Source: Clostridia bacterium
GTDB taxonomy: Bacteria > Bacillota_A > Clostridia > Oscillospirales > CAG-272
Assembly: GCA_017632155.1 (NCBI GenBank)
Contig: JAGBRZ010000141.1
Span: 1 to 46,544 of the forward strand
Reading direction: 5' to 3'
DNA: 46,544 nt
The stretch's first letter is position 1, and every line of letters begins with the position of its first letter. Positions 6,418 to 14,647 of the stretch are shown here, piece by piece. The notes beneath the pieces were generated by a model. It saw only the letters and a list, made by a program, of their open reading frames with translations. It did no database searches and had not been told where the DNA came from. The translations under genes and the position numbers were made by a program.

Positions 6418-7204
6418 TTATTTTTCGACCGAGATGAGCCAAAAGTATTTCGGTGTTTCGCAATACAAGACCTTCCTCGATTGCCCTGCGAGAGCAATGG
6501 CAGAAATTCGCGGAGAGTACAAGCAACCTATGACAACGGCATTACTTGTCGGCAGTTATGTGGATGCTTATTTTGAAGGGACACTCGATAAGTTCAAAGA
6601 GGAACACCCCGAAATATTCAAAAAAGACGGAACACTCAAAGCCGACTATATCCAAGCGGAACAGATTATCGAACGCATAGAAGCGGACGAAGTGTTTATG
6701 GAATATATGTCGGGCAAGAAGCAAGTTATTAAGACGGCAAAACTATTCGGTGCCGATTGGAAGATAAAGATTGACTCCTACCACCCCGACGATAAGATTG
6801 TTGACCTCAAGGTGATGCGGTCGTTAGAACGCATAATGGGAAAGTCTTTCGTAGAGCATTGGATGTACGATCTTCAAATGGCAATCTACTCCGAAATCGA
6901 ACACTCGGCTAACCGCAAGAAGAACAAACAGAAATTACCTACATATCTCGCAGTAGCCACCAAAGAGGACGTTACTGATATTGAAGTAATACATATTCCA
7001 CGTTGGCGTTTGGACGAGTGCCTTGCCGATGTGGAAAAAAATATGCCTCGTTTCATCGCATACAAGAACGGCGAGATCGAGGCACCCGGCTGCGGCGTGT
7101 GTCCGTATTGTCGGTCGGTCAAGAAACTCAAAGGCCCGATAGACTTCGAGCGGGTCGGATTCAGTAACAAAGAACTCGCTCTTATGGAGGGCAAAATTTT
7201 TTAG
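6395..7204 (+). CDS. PD-(D/E)XK exonuclease, RecE/lambda-exonuclease-like
   Basis: A 269-residue protein. The nuclease core is visible as the acidic pair in WKIKIDSYHPDDKIVDLKVM (about residues 127-146, with VDLK giving the D-x-K part), followed by the QxxxY motif in YDLQMAIYSE. A Cys pair follows near the end (CGVCPYC). Such enzymes degrade one DNA strand to supply the partner annealing or recombination protein. It stands at the head of the recombination genes and may work with the Sak4-like ATPase at 9101. ATG 6395 has a ribosome site (AAGGAG) inside the preceding gene. Confidence 0.83.
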   Translation: MARLTADNYFSTEMSQKYFGVSQYKTFLDCPARAMAEIRGEYKQPMTTALLVGSYVDAYFEGTLDKFKEEHPEIFKKDGTLKADYIQAEQIIERIEADEVFMEYMSGKKQVIKTAKLFGADWKIKIDSYHPDDKIVDLKVMRSLERIMGKSFVEHWMYDLQMAIYSEIEHSANRKKNKQKLPTYLAVATKEDVTDIEVIHIPRWRLDECLADVEKNMPRFIAYKNGEIEAPGCGVCPYCRSVKKLKGPIDFERVGFSNKELALMEGKIF

Positions 7205-7231
7205 GCGGTTTGCTTTCACGATTTAAACCGC
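7205..7231. other. Intergenic hairpin
   Basis: GCGGTTT (7205-7211) pairs with AAACCGC (7225-7231). It lies directly after the nuclease stop and has no T-tract. It could stabilise the upstream message or reduce read-through. Confidence 0.4.
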
Positions 7232-7284
7232 GAAACAATTAAATACAGTTTGCTTCGCTTATCAAAAAGTAAGGGAGAAACGCT

Positions 7285-9078
7285 ATGAGCATTACTATCG
7301 GTAGTCTATTTGACGGTTCGGGCGGTTTTCCTTTAGCGGGTGCTATGTGCGGTTTTCGTTCCGTGTGGGCATCCGAGGTTGAGCCATACCCGATAGCAGT
7401 AACAAAAAGCCGTCTCCCGAGTATGCAACATTTAGGAGACATCAGCAACGTCAACGGTGCAAACGTTGAACCCGTTGACATCATCACCTTTGGTAGTCCG
7501 TGTCAAGGATTGTCCGTGGCGGGATTGCAAAAGGGGCTTAATGATGAACGGTCTGCACTTTTTATAGAAGCTGTCAGAATAATCAAAGAGATGAGGGAAG
7601 CAACTAATGGAAATTATCCGAAATTCGCCGTATGGGAAAACGTGCCGGGTGCATTCTCGTCGAACGCAGGAAAAGATTTCAGGTCGGTCCTCGAAGAACT
7701 TATCAAAATCGTCGAGCCGAAAGCCGTTATGCCTGACGTTCCAAAGAAAGGATGGGCATACGCAGATAGTTACTGCGGAAACGGATGGAGTCTTGCTTAC
7801 AGAGTTTTCGACGCTCAACACATCCGAACGGCTCAAAGACGAAGAAGGATATACCTTGTCCTCGATCTTGGAGGTCAACGCGCCCGGCAAATACTATTTG
7901 AGCGCGAGAGCTTGCGAGGGTATTCTTCGGAGAGCCGAACGGCGTGGCAAGGAGTTACAACCGATGTTGAAGGAAGCATTGGAGCAGATGATAGAGAGGG
8001 AACGTGCTACGGATTCGACGTATACAATCAAGCACTAACCGGCAATAAGGCAAAGACAATCAGAGCAAGTAGGTCTGATGCGGAACACATCCCTTGTGCG
8101 GTTTATGCCGTAGAAAATCATCCGCACGATAGCCGAGTCAAGATAGACGAAAGCGGCAAATCACAAACGCTTGCGAAACGAATGGGAACAGGCGGCGGCA
8201 ATGTACCGATGGTGATTGAACCGTTCTGTAAAAGCCACCGAGCTGCTACTGCGGACGACGCTACCACTTGGAAACACGCAGAGGTGGCAAACACTCTCAA
8301 CACTTTCGACACGGGAGAGGCAAGGGCAAACGAGTTGGTCGTTTATTGCTTACAAGGCAACGGCATCGACCGAGCCGATGCCGCAGGTTGCAACGGCAAA
8401 GGGTGGAAAGAGGACATTTCCTACACGCTGAACACGATTGACCGTCCTGCGGTTGTGTATGCAGTAGACCAAGGCGCGGGCAAATCCTCCGCAAGTGTGA
8501 CCGAGGATATATCTCCAACACTCGCTTGCACTCACGACGGTGCGCCTGCTATCGCTATTGACCGTGCGTTTTTCAACCAAGGGAAGAACGCTCTATATGA
8601 ACCGCAGACATACGAGGATGGGACAAACCCAACTATCGTAGCAAAGGGACCGAGTGCGGTGGCATACGGCATAAACGGTGAAAAGGCAGGAACTCTCGAC
8701 GCTTCATATTTTAAAGGGTGCGGAATGAGAGAGGGCAAGGAACGAGATGTGGTTGCAATATTCACCGAACCTCGTTACATCGTTCGCAGACTTACGCCAA
8801 CCGAATGCGCTCGTTTGCAAGGTTTCCCCGATGTTTGGGGACACATCGACTGCAAGGATGATTTCACAGACGAAGAATACGAATTTTGGCTCAATATTCG
8901 GAATACTCACGCAGAAATCAACGGCAGACGAGTCAGAGATTACACCAAGAAGCAGATGCTCACTTGGTACAACAAACTTCAAACCGATTCCGCTATGTAT
9001 AAGTTATGGGGAAATGGGATAGCCCTTCCCTGCGCTCTGTATGTGATGGAGGGTATCGCAGACGTAATCAACAAATAA
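7285..9078 (+). CDS. C5-cytosine DNA methyltransferase with repeat-bearing target domain
   Basis: A 597-residue enzyme. The N-terminal catalytic half shows the SAM site SLFDGSGGFPLAG, the catalytic motif GSPCQGLSVAG (about residue 72), WENVPG (about 118) and QRRRRIYLV (about 187). The C-terminal motif TPTECARLQGFPD is at about 505, and GNGIALP near the end. Between about 200 and 490 lies an insertion of repeated beta-type units (for example ISYTLNTIDRPAVVYAV and ISPTLACTHDGAPAIAI), where simple family members have a short target-recognition domain. It probably protects phage DNA from host restriction. All catalytic motifs are intact. Confidence 0.93.
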   Translation: MSITIGSLFDGSGGFPLAGAMCGFRSVWASEVEPYPIAVTKSRLPSMQHLGDISNVNGANVEPVDIITFGSPCQGLSVAGLQKGLNDERSALFIEAVRIIKEMREATNGNYPKFAVWENVPGAFSSNAGKDFRSVLEELIKIVEPKAVMPDVPKKGWAYADSYCGNGWSLAYRVFDAQHIRTAQRRRRIYLVLDLGGQRARQILFERESLRGYSSESRTAWQGVTTDVEGSIGADDREGTCYGFDVYNQALTGNKAKTIRASRSDAEHIPCAVYAVENHPHDSRVKIDESGKSQTLAKRMGTGGGNVPMVIEPFCKSHRAATADDATTWKHAEVANTLNTFDTGEARANELVVYCLQGNGIDRADAAGCNGKGWKEDISYTLNTIDRPAVVYAVDQGAGKSSASVTEDISPTLACTHDGAPAIAIDRAFFNQGKNALYEPQTYEDGTNPTIVAKGPSAVAYGINGEKAGTLDASYFKGCGMREGKERDVVAIFTEPRYIVRRLTPTECARLQGFPDVWGHIDCKDDFTDEEYEFWLNIRNTHAEINGRRVRDYTKKQMLTWYNKLQTDSAMYKLWGNGIALPCALYVMEGIADVINK

Positions 9079-9100
9079 AAATAAAAGGAGAAAATTAACT

Positions 9101-9775
9101 ATGGCAAACGCACTTATTTACTGTCAGTCGGGCGGTGGAAAAACTGTAAACTCCACCCTCGTCAAAGTCGGCAAGCGCGGCAGAAATCTTCTGCTCTGCT
9201 CCGACAACTCGCAGGTCGTTCTCAACAACTTTGAGAGACCTAACCTCGATGTTCAAATCATTGAGCATTGGATGGATAAAGACCCTACTACTAACAAACC
9301 GCAAAACAATTTCAATCAACAGTTCGAGAACGCCGTTGCTTCGCAGAAGTACGACACTATCATCGTGGATAACGTCAGCGATCTGTTTGATATGGCTATC
9401 CTCGAACTCGATGCCTCGGGCAGATATAAGGATATGCGCCAAGCGTATATGCTCGTATATCAAAACCTCAAACGACTCGTTCGTACCGCAGGTCAGGTCG
9501 ATTGCAACGTGATTTTTACTGCTTGGCACACCGCCGACGAAATCACATTGCCCGACGGACAGAGAGCTATGCGCGTTGCGCCGAAACTCCCGATGAAAAT
9601 ACTCGACAACTTCCTCGGTCTCTGCAACATCGTGGCGTACATCAATACGGCAGAAAAGGACGGCAAAAAGCGTTGGTATTACCACCTCGAAGGTTCACCT
9701 ACACTCTACGCAAAAGACCAACTCCACTGTCGCAAGACTTGTCTGCCCGAAGATATTTTTAGCGGAAAGGAGTAA
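9101..9775 (+). CDS. Sak4-like recombination ATPase (RecA-fold, AAA_24 type)
   Basis: A 224-residue protein with a P-loop at the start (LIYCQSGGGKTVNS), a Walker B-like segment YDTIIVDNVSDLFD (about 87-100), and a later NVIFTAWHTADE typical of phage RecA-fold ATPases of the Sak4 group, which act in strand annealing with a single-strand binding protein. The first P-loop position is Cys rather than the usual Gly or Ala. Its neighbours (nuclease before, DUF669 protein and helicase after) fit a recombination-replication module. A bare AAA ATPase role cannot be excluded. Confidence 0.8.
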   Translation: MANALIYCQSGGGKTVNSTLVKVGKRGRNLLLCSDNSQVVLNNFERPNLDVQIIEHWMDKDPTTNKPQNNFNQQFENAVASQKYDTIIVDNVSDLFDMAILELDASGRYKDMRQAYMLVYQNLKRLVRTAGQVDCNVIFTAWHTADEITLPDGQRAMRVAPKLPMKILDNFLGLCNIVAYINTAEKDGKKRWYYHLEGSPTLYAKDQLHCRKTCLPEDIFSGKE

Positions 9776-9781
9776 TCGAAT

Positions 9782-9883
9782 ATGCGTAAACACTACCGCA
9801 GTATAGCTCGTGCGAATATGAGACGAGCAGGTTTAAGGCACATCAACAGAAACTTCGCAGGTCAGTGGAGAAAGTGGCTGTGA
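9782..9883 (+). CDS. Small basic protein, 33 residues
   Basis: It reads MRKHYRSIARANMRRAGLRH and continues INRNFAGQWRKWL. It is very basic and follows AAAGGAG by a short spacer. Short proteins of this pattern, beginning MRK and ending near WR, recur in Gram-positive phages at this place in the early operon. The charge suggests nucleic-acid binding. Function unknown. Confidence 0.65.
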   Translation: MRKHYRSIARANMRRAGLRHINRNFAGQWRKWL

Positions 9884-10446
9884 AAGATACATTCGTAAAG
9901 CTCTACCAAGAGCATATCAAACGCGACGGTGCGGAAGAACTTTTGGACTACATATACGGCACAGACTTCTTCGATGCACCTGCATCCCATCGTTTTCACG
10001 GCGCATACGTGGGCGGTTTGGTCGAGCATAGCGTAAACGTGTTCAAGCGTTTGGTAGCAGAACCGACAGACGCAAATATGGAAACAATAGCAATAGTTGC
10101 TCTGCTCCACGATATATGCAAGGCAAACTTCTATGTATCGGTAAAGAAATCGCGCAAAACCGGTCGAACTCTCCCTAACGGCAAACCCGAATGGGAAGAT
10201 TATTTTGGTTACGAAATCGACGATAAGTGTCCCTACGGACACGGCGAGAAATCTGTGTGGATAATCTCGCAGTTTATGAAACTCACAGAGGAAGAAGCAA
10301 TGGCTATCCGTTGGCACATGGGCGGCTTCGATGAATCCGTCAAAGGCGGCAGTTATGCTTTGAGTGGTGCTTGGAGCAAATACCCGTTGGGTGTTCTCTT
10401 ACACTGCGCCGATTTACAAGCATCTTATTTAGATGAAAATAAATAA
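9880..10446 (+). CDS. HD-domain phosphohydrolase
   Basis: About 188 residues. Metal-binding residues of the HD family are visible as HRFHGAYVGGLVEHSVNV, then LLHDICKANFY (the His-Asp pair), then RWHMGG. These enzymes hydrolyse phosphate esters, often nucleotides or nucleotide signals. The likely start is GTG 9880, which overlaps the preceding stop and lies 9 bases after GGAG; GTG 9865 and 9874 are alternatives. It belongs to the replication gene run. Related phage proteins are of unknown substrate. Confidence 0.8.
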   Translation: MKDTFVKLYQEHIKRDGAEELLDYIYGTDFFDAPASHRFHGAYVGGLVEHSVNVFKRLVAEPTDANMETIAIVALLHDICKANFYVSVKKSRKTGRTLPNGKPEWEDYFGYEIDDKCPYGHGEKSVWIISQFMKLTEEEAMAIRWHMGGFDESVKGGSYALSGAWSKYPLGVLLHCADLQASYLDENK

Positions 10447-10464
10447 TTTTCGGAGGAAAAACAA

Positions 10465-10671
10465 ATGAAAGACAACGACATTATTGGCGCGCTTCTTGCC
10501 GCCGCAATTCTCGATAGCGAGAAGAAAAACGAACAAAAAGAACAAAAGGATCTCCGCACCAAATCGAAAGAACTTGGCGAGAAGATAAAACAGTCTATGT
10601 ACGGTTTTATGGACGCAGGTTTCACCGAAGAACAAGCATTTCAACTTGCAATAGCAATCAAGAGAGGATGA
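10465..10671 (+). CDS. Small hypothetical protein, 68 residues
   Basis: It has a short hydrophobic start (IIGALLAAAIL), a central run of Lys, Glu and Gln predicted to be a coiled coil, and a C-terminal helical unit FTEEQAFQLAIAIKRG that recalls a UBA-like or helical-hairpin motif. A ribosome site (GGAGG) precedes ATG 10465. Found between the HD protein and the DUF669 protein; function unknown. Confidence 0.72.
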   Translation: MKDNDIIGALLAAAILDSEKKNEQKEQKDLRTKSKELGEKIKQSMYGFMDAGFTEEQAFQLAIAIKRG

Positions 10672-10678
10672 CAGGACA

Positions 10679-11149
10679 ATGGCAATCAATTGGAATTTCA
10701 ACGCAGCAGACTACGAAGAAAACAGTTTTGCACCTATCCCCGTCGGCGATCACAGAGTTCGCATCGCAAGCGCAGAAGAAAAAACGTCGTCAAACGGCAA
10801 CGATATGCTCGTGTTGACGCTTGACGTAAGCGGTCATAGTTCGAGCTTGTGGTTTTACCTCGTGTTTATGCCCGACAATGCAAAAATCACAAACCAACGT
10901 TTGGGACAGATTTTCGACTCGTTCGGCATCACTCCCGGCAATATGAACTTCAACTCGTGGGTCGGCAAGGTCGGCGGCTGTCGTGTTAAGCACGAACCCT
11001 ACAACGGAGAGAACACTGCAAAGGTGAGTTATTTCCTCTCTCGCAGTAAGGTCGATAACCTCCCTGCTTGGCAAGACACCCCTGGCAAAGCATCTGTAAC
11101 GGGTGGCGGTGTTGAAGTTCTCGCTGACGACGACGAGTTGCCGTTTTAA
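10679..11149 (+). CDS. DUF669 family protein, probable single-strand DNA-binding partner
   Basis: A 156-residue protein that opens with the typical DUF669 pattern (INWNFNAADYEENSFAPIP, then VGDHRVRIASAEE). It carries a beta-rich centre and ends in an acidic tail (VLADDDELPF), as in single-strand binding proteins, whose acidic tip docks partner proteins. DUF669 genes commonly accompany Sak4-like ATPases and helicases in phages, as here. The family role is inferred rather than proven. Confidence 0.82.
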   Translation: MAINWNFNAADYEENSFAPIPVGDHRVRIASAEEKTSSNGNDMLVLTLDVSGHSSSLWFYLVFMPDNAKITNQRLGQIFDSFGITPGNMNFNSWVGKVGGCRVKHEPYNGENTAKVSYFLSRSKVDNLPAWQDTPGKASVTGGGVEVLADDDELPF

Positions 11150-11173
11150 ATCGTTAAAGTAAATTTGTTTGGC

Positions 11174-11200
11174 GGGGAGTTCGGTTTCGCTGAACTCCCC
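11174..11200. other. Perfect 9-bp hairpin before the helicase gene
   Basis: GGGGAGTTC (11174-11182) pairs with GAACTCCCC (11192-11200). There is no T-tract, so it is unlikely to stop transcription. It may set a processing or stability boundary within the early message. Confidence 0.5.
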
Positions 11201-11219
11201 AAGCGAAAGGAGTGATTAA

Positions 11220-12578
11220 ATGAAACTTCGCCCCTACCAAAGCGAGTTGATTGACAAAATCCGTTTATCGTTACGGAACGGACACAAAGCCGTTGTCGCT
11301 GTGCTTGGCTGCGGCGGTGGCAAGAGTGTCATTCAAGGCTCCATAGCAAAATCATCGACCGACAAGGGCAGACGAGTGTTGTTCTTGGTGCATCGCAAGG
11401 AACTGTGTCAGCAGATCGCAAACACGTTCCGCAAGGTCGGTGTTGATATGTCGCTCTGTGATGTGTCTATGGTGCAGACTGTCAGCCGTAGGCTCGGCAA
11501 ACTCCCCGACTATGACTTAATCATAACCGACGAGGCACATCACAGCACCGCGAATACATACCGAAAAATCTACGACTATTATCACGATGTTGTTCGTTTA
11601 GGTTTCACCGCCACGCCCTTGCGCTTAAACAAGGGTGGTCTCGGCGAGGTGTATACCGATTTAATCACCTCGGTAAGCACTCAATGGCTTATCGAAAATC
11701 ATTACCTTGCGCCGTATAAATATTACTCTGTGAAACTCGCAGACACCTCGCACTTGCACACCGTCGCAGGTGAGTTCAAGCAAGATGAGGTTGCGGAGTT
11801 GATGCAGAACAAGGAAATCTACGGCGATACCGTCAAGCAGTGGAAACGGCTTGCGGAGGGCAAGAAAACGATAGTTTATTGTGCCACCGTAGAAGCCGCC
11901 AAAATGACCGCAGAGCGATTTTCTGCCGAGGGATATAGTTGCCTTGCCGTTGACGGAAACACCCCTAAAATCGAGCGAGAGAAAGCCATAGAGGGTTTTA
12001 GGAGTGGCGAGGTAAAGATATTGTGCAACTGCGAATTATTCGGCGAGGGGTTGGACGTGCCTGACTGCGAATGTGTGGTGTTGTTAAGACCTACGCAGAG
12101 CTTGACTCTGTTCATCCAACAGTCAATGCGTTCTATGAGATATATGCCGAATAAAACGGCGATAATCATAGACCACGTTGGAAACTGTTACCGACACGGA
12201 CTGCCCGATGATGAGCGAGAGTGGAGCTTGGAGCCGAAACACAAGCAAGAGAACATCGTCAAGATAAGGGAGTGTAAGGAGTGTTTTTCCGTTTACCCCC
12301 CTACACTTGCTAAATGTCCCTACTGCGGGGCCGTAGCGACTACGGAGATCCGTAAGACCGACAAAAAGACCGTTGAGGTTGATTTGGTGGAACTGCAACG
12401 GACAGAGAACTTGAAAAACACGCCCGTCGCAGAGGTCGAGTTGAAAACGTGGGAAGAAATCAGAGAGTTTCAAAAACTCAAAGGATATAAGTTTCCGTGG
12501 TGTTTCCGTTATGCTACGGCACACGGGGTCGATATACCAAAGAAATACGATAAGCAGAGGTGGTTGTTGGGATTATGA
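11220..12578 (+). CDS. Superfamily 2 DEAD/DEAH-box helicase with zinc ribbon
   Basis: A 452-residue helicase. Motifs in order: Q-motif-like LRPYQSELID; Walker A GCGGGKSVIQGS (about 31-42); DEAH-type box ITDEAHHSTAN (about 101); motif III GFTATPLR; and the C-terminal RecA-like domain with IVYCATVEAA, CNCELFGEGLDVP and QQSMRSMRY. A zinc ribbon follows with CKECFSVYPPTLAKCPYCG. It unwinds DNA in phage replication or recombination and resembles the helicases paired with DUF669 proteins. It overlaps the VRR-NUC gene by 4 bases. Confidence 0.92.
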   Translation: MKLRPYQSELIDKIRLSLRNGHKAVVAVLGCGGGKSVIQGSIAKSSTDKGRRVLFLVHRKELCQQIANTFRKVGVDMSLCDVSMVQTVSRRLGKLPDYDLIITDEAHHSTANTYRKIYDYYHDVVRLGFTATPLRLNKGGLGEVYTDLITSVSTQWLIENHYLAPYKYYSVKLADTSHLHTVAGEFKQDEVAELMQNKEIYGDTVKQWKRLAEGKKTIVYCATVEAAKMTAERFSAEGYSCLAVDGNTPKIEREKAIEGFRSGEVKILCNCELFGEGLDVPDCECVVLLRPTQSLTLFIQQSMRSMRYMPNKTAIIIDHVGNCYRHGLPDDEREWSLEPKHKQENIVKIRECKECFSVYPPTLAKCPYCGAVATTEIRKTDKKTVEVDLVELQRTENLKNTPVAEVELKTWEEIREFQKLKGYKFPWCFRYATAHGVDIPKKYDKQRWLLGL

Positions 12579-12955
12579 CAGAAGCGGACGTTCAAAACAG
12601 TATACGGCTTAAATTATCCGAACTCGGTTATTACACCGAACGCATAAACGTCGGTAGCGGTTACTTGGTCCCGAAAGAGTTGATGGATAAAATCAAGCGG
12701 TTGTGTCCGCAGCTCAAAGCCGAACTTGATAGAATTTCATATTTCAGCACCGGCGCAGTAAAGGGCAGAAGTGACATATCGGCTATCAAGGACGGAAAAA
12801 TTGCGTTCCTCGAAATCAAAAACGAGAAAGGCAGACCAACCGCCGAACAATTAAAATTCATCGAAGTAATGCAGACTCGATACGGATGCCGCGCAGGTGT
12901 GGCTCGTTCCGTGAGTGATGCGTTGGCTATCGTGGAAGGAGCAAACAATGGCTAA
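12575..12955 (+). CDS. VRR-NUC domain nuclease
   Basis: A 126-residue protein. It starts with the family's EADVQNSIRLKLSELGY and carries the catalytic PD-(D/E)XK pattern in GRSDISAIKDGKIAFLEIKN, then GRPTAEQLKFIEVMQ. VRR-NUC enzymes are structure-specific nucleases, some of which resolve Holliday junctions. In phages they regularly sit beside the SF2 helicase, as here. ATG 12575 overlaps the helicase stop. Confidence 0.88.
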   Translation: MTEADVQNSIRLKLSELGYYTERINVGSGYLVPKELMDKIKRLCPQLKAELDRISYFSTGAVKGRSDISAIKDGKIAFLEIKNEKGRPTAEQLKFIEVMQTRYGCRAGVARSVSDALAIVEGANNG

Positions 12956-13139
12956 AAGTTACAAGCAGATTTATGAAGAAATGAAACCCACAGAGGAAGA
13001 AATCCTCGCCTTGAAAGCGGTGGTTTACGGATGCAACACGAACTCGATGTTGCGCGGTGGATTACATAACGGTATGCGATTCGAGGATGCAATCGTAATC
13101 GTTGACAAACTGATTGAGAGGTTGGCGGAAATCAGATGA
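12948..13139 (+). CDS. Small hypothetical protein, 63 residues
   Basis: It begins MAKSYKQIYEEMKPTEEE and ends in an amphipathic helix (AIVIVDKLIERLAEIR). It overlaps the VRR-NUC gene by 8 bases and the next gene by 4, so it is certainly part of the operon. I do not recognise the family; no motif is visible. Confidence 0.72.
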   Translation: MAKSYKQIYEEMKPTEEEILALKAVVYGCNTNSMLRGGLHNGMRFEDAIVIVDKLIERLAEIR

Positions 13140-13288
13140 TTTTTTTATTCAATTCAGTGCTTGCTCTCTTCGTCGGTATATTGCTCGGTGGCGTAGGACT
13201 TGGACCCGACACTTGGCGATTTTGGGTAGTAATGGCAGGCTACGGCACAATTAGCGGAGTGCTGTACTTGGCATTCGGGAGGCGTTGA
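13136..13288 (+). CDS. Small membrane protein, 50 residues
   Basis: Two hydrophobic segments (about residues 2-20, LFNSVLALFVGILLGGVGLG, and 28-46) with a short polar turn between. Its start overlaps the preceding stop in an ATGA pattern, and its own stop overlaps the next start the same way. Function unknown; two tiny membrane proteins (this and 13776-13868) flank one soluble gene. Confidence 0.62.
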   Translation: MIFLFNSVLALFVGILLGGVGLGPDTWRFWVVMAGYGTISGVLYLAFGRR

Positions 13289-13785
13289 TGATTAGTGCCG
13301 AACAGTTAGAACGCCTCGCATCCGAAGGCGGCGAACTCCCCGACGGGTTATCACTGCCTGAGCAGTTGTTGTTTCTCACACTCCGTGAACTCTACTCCAA
13401 CTTCCGAAACGGCACAGTGAACCGAGAACGCGCCAAGCGAGAGAAACAACGCATTATGGTGGCATACGGACAGTTGAGCAACAGTTATAAAGTCGTAGAG
13501 CAACACCAAGCGATCAACAAACGATTGCAGAAATACATAGGCGAAATTTATAAGTGCGACTGCCCGAACTGCCGAAAGTTAATCAATATTTTCATAGGGA
13601 TTGACCGACAGGATATTCCCGAAGATGCAAAAATATTACACGCCCAAAACGAAAAGCTCCGAGATATGGTGCAAGAGCGTAGCGAACGGAACGCCGTACT
13701 CGCTACGACTATCGACCGTGTTCGGTGGGCTTTGGAAAAGGGCGACATAGAAAGAGCAAAGGAGATTGTGAGCGGATGTACATAG
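13288..13785 (+). CDS. Hypothetical coiled-coil protein with zinc-knuckle motif
   Basis: A 165-residue protein with a helical first half, a short CDCPNCRK motif near residue 90, and a long C-terminal coiled coil (DAKILHAQNEKLRDMVQERS). ATG 13288 overlaps the previous stop. No catalytic motif is seen and the family was not recognised. Operon position points to an accessory early function. Confidence 0.72.
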   Translation: MISAEQLERLASEGGELPDGLSLPEQLLFLTLRELYSNFRNGTVNRERAKREKQRIMVAYGQLSNSYKVVEQHQAINKRLQKYIGEIYKCDCPNCRKLINIFIGIDRQDIPEDAKILHAQNEKLRDMVQERSERNAVLATTIDRVRWALEKGDIERAKEIVSGCT

Positions 13786-13868
13786 ACACGTTTTGGCTTG
13801 GATTTTTGGCAGGTTTTATTTCTGCCATCGGGCTATTATTTTGGTTGGTCAGGAGGTACGGCAAATGA
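13776..13868 (+). CDS. Tiny single-span membrane protein, 30 residues
   Basis: MYIDTFWLGFLAGFISAIGL and then LFWLVRRYGK: one membrane helix and a basic end that should face the cytoplasm. It overlaps the genes on both sides by 10 and 4 bases. Coding is supported by this tiling and by an upstream GGAGA. Function unknown. Confidence 0.5.
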   Translation: MYIDTFWLGFLAGFISAIGLLFWLVRRYGK

Positions 13869-14434
13869 AAGATTGGGTTGGCAACGCAAGCGTAAGAAAT
13901 TGCAACCTGCGGAGCAAAGATGCCGAAGAAAACGATTATTACGCAACAGAACCTAAAGCGGTTGAGTTGTTATTGGAGCAAGAACGGTTCAGTGATAAAA
14001 TCGTCGAACCTGCTTGCGGAGAGGGTCACATCTCCGAAGTGTTGAAAGCACACGGCTATGATGTATTTTCTACTGATTTAATCGAGCGTGGCTACGGCAA
14101 AGGCGGAGTCGACTTCTTTAGTTATACACGCATTCAGGGCGCAGATATAATCACAAATCCACCTTACAAATACGCCAAAGAGTTTATTGAACACGCTCTG
14201 AAAATATCAGCAGACGGAACGAAGATTGCTATGTTCTTGAAACTCACTTTCCTCGAAGGTAAAGGAAGGCGAGACTTGTTCCGCAATACCCCCCCTCAAA
14301 CTGTGTATGTTAGTTCAGCTCGATTACAATGCGGTAAGAACGGCGACTTCTCCGGCACGTCTATGGTCGCCTATGCGTGGTTTGTATGGCAAAAAGGTCA
14401 TTATGGACCTACAAATATCAAGTGGATTAACTAA
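13865..14434 (+). CDS. N6-adenine DNA methyltransferase
   Basis: A 189-residue enzyme. The SAM-binding motif appears as IVEPACGEGHISEVL (about residues 41-55) and the catalytic motif as ADIITNPPYKYAKEF (NPPY, about 98). The N-terminus includes DYYATEPKAVELLL, typical of small phage adenine methyltransferases. No recognition domain is visible, so specificity is unknown. It is the second of three methyltransferases, which together suggest layered protection of phage DNA from restriction. The start is ATG 13865, overlapping the previous stop and preceded by AGGAGG. Confidence 0.9.
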   Translation: MKDWVGNASVRNCNLRSKDAEENDYYATEPKAVELLLEQERFSDKIVEPACGEGHISEVLKAHGYDVFSTDLIERGYGKGGVDFFSYTRIQGADIITNPPYKYAKEFIEHALKISADGTKIAMFLKLTFLEGKGRRDLFRNTPPQTVYVSSARLQCGKNGDFSGTSMVAYAWFVWQKGHYGPTNIKWIN

Positions 14435-14448
14435 AAGGAGTGATACCC

Positions 14449-14637
14449 TTGTGTACTGTTTGCCGACAATCAGTATGCCCTCAAGGTTGCCCCAACGCAC
14501 CCGAGCCACCGATTTTCGATGACTGCGAAGCGTGCGGAACGGAAATCTACGAGGGCGATGAGTATTACGAAATAGACGCTCACAACTATTGTGAAGCGTG
14601 TGTATGCGGCGGTTATAGGACTGCCGAGATAGATTAA
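14449..14637 (+). CDS. Small zinc-ribbon protein
   Basis: About 62 residues with eight cysteines arranged in pairs: CTVCRQSVCPQGC at the start, CEACGTEIYEGD in the middle, and YCEACVCGG near the end. It should bind two zinc ions. The best start is TTG 14449, eight bases beyond AAAGGAG; a GTG at 14440 would overlap that ribosome site. Lies between two methyltransferase genes. Probably a nucleic-acid or protein contact module; role unknown. Confidence 0.7.
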   Translation: MCTVCRQSVCPQGCPNAPEPPIFDDCEACGTEIYEGDEYYEIDAHNYCEACVCGGYRTAEID

Positions 14638-14647
14638 AGGAGCAAAT

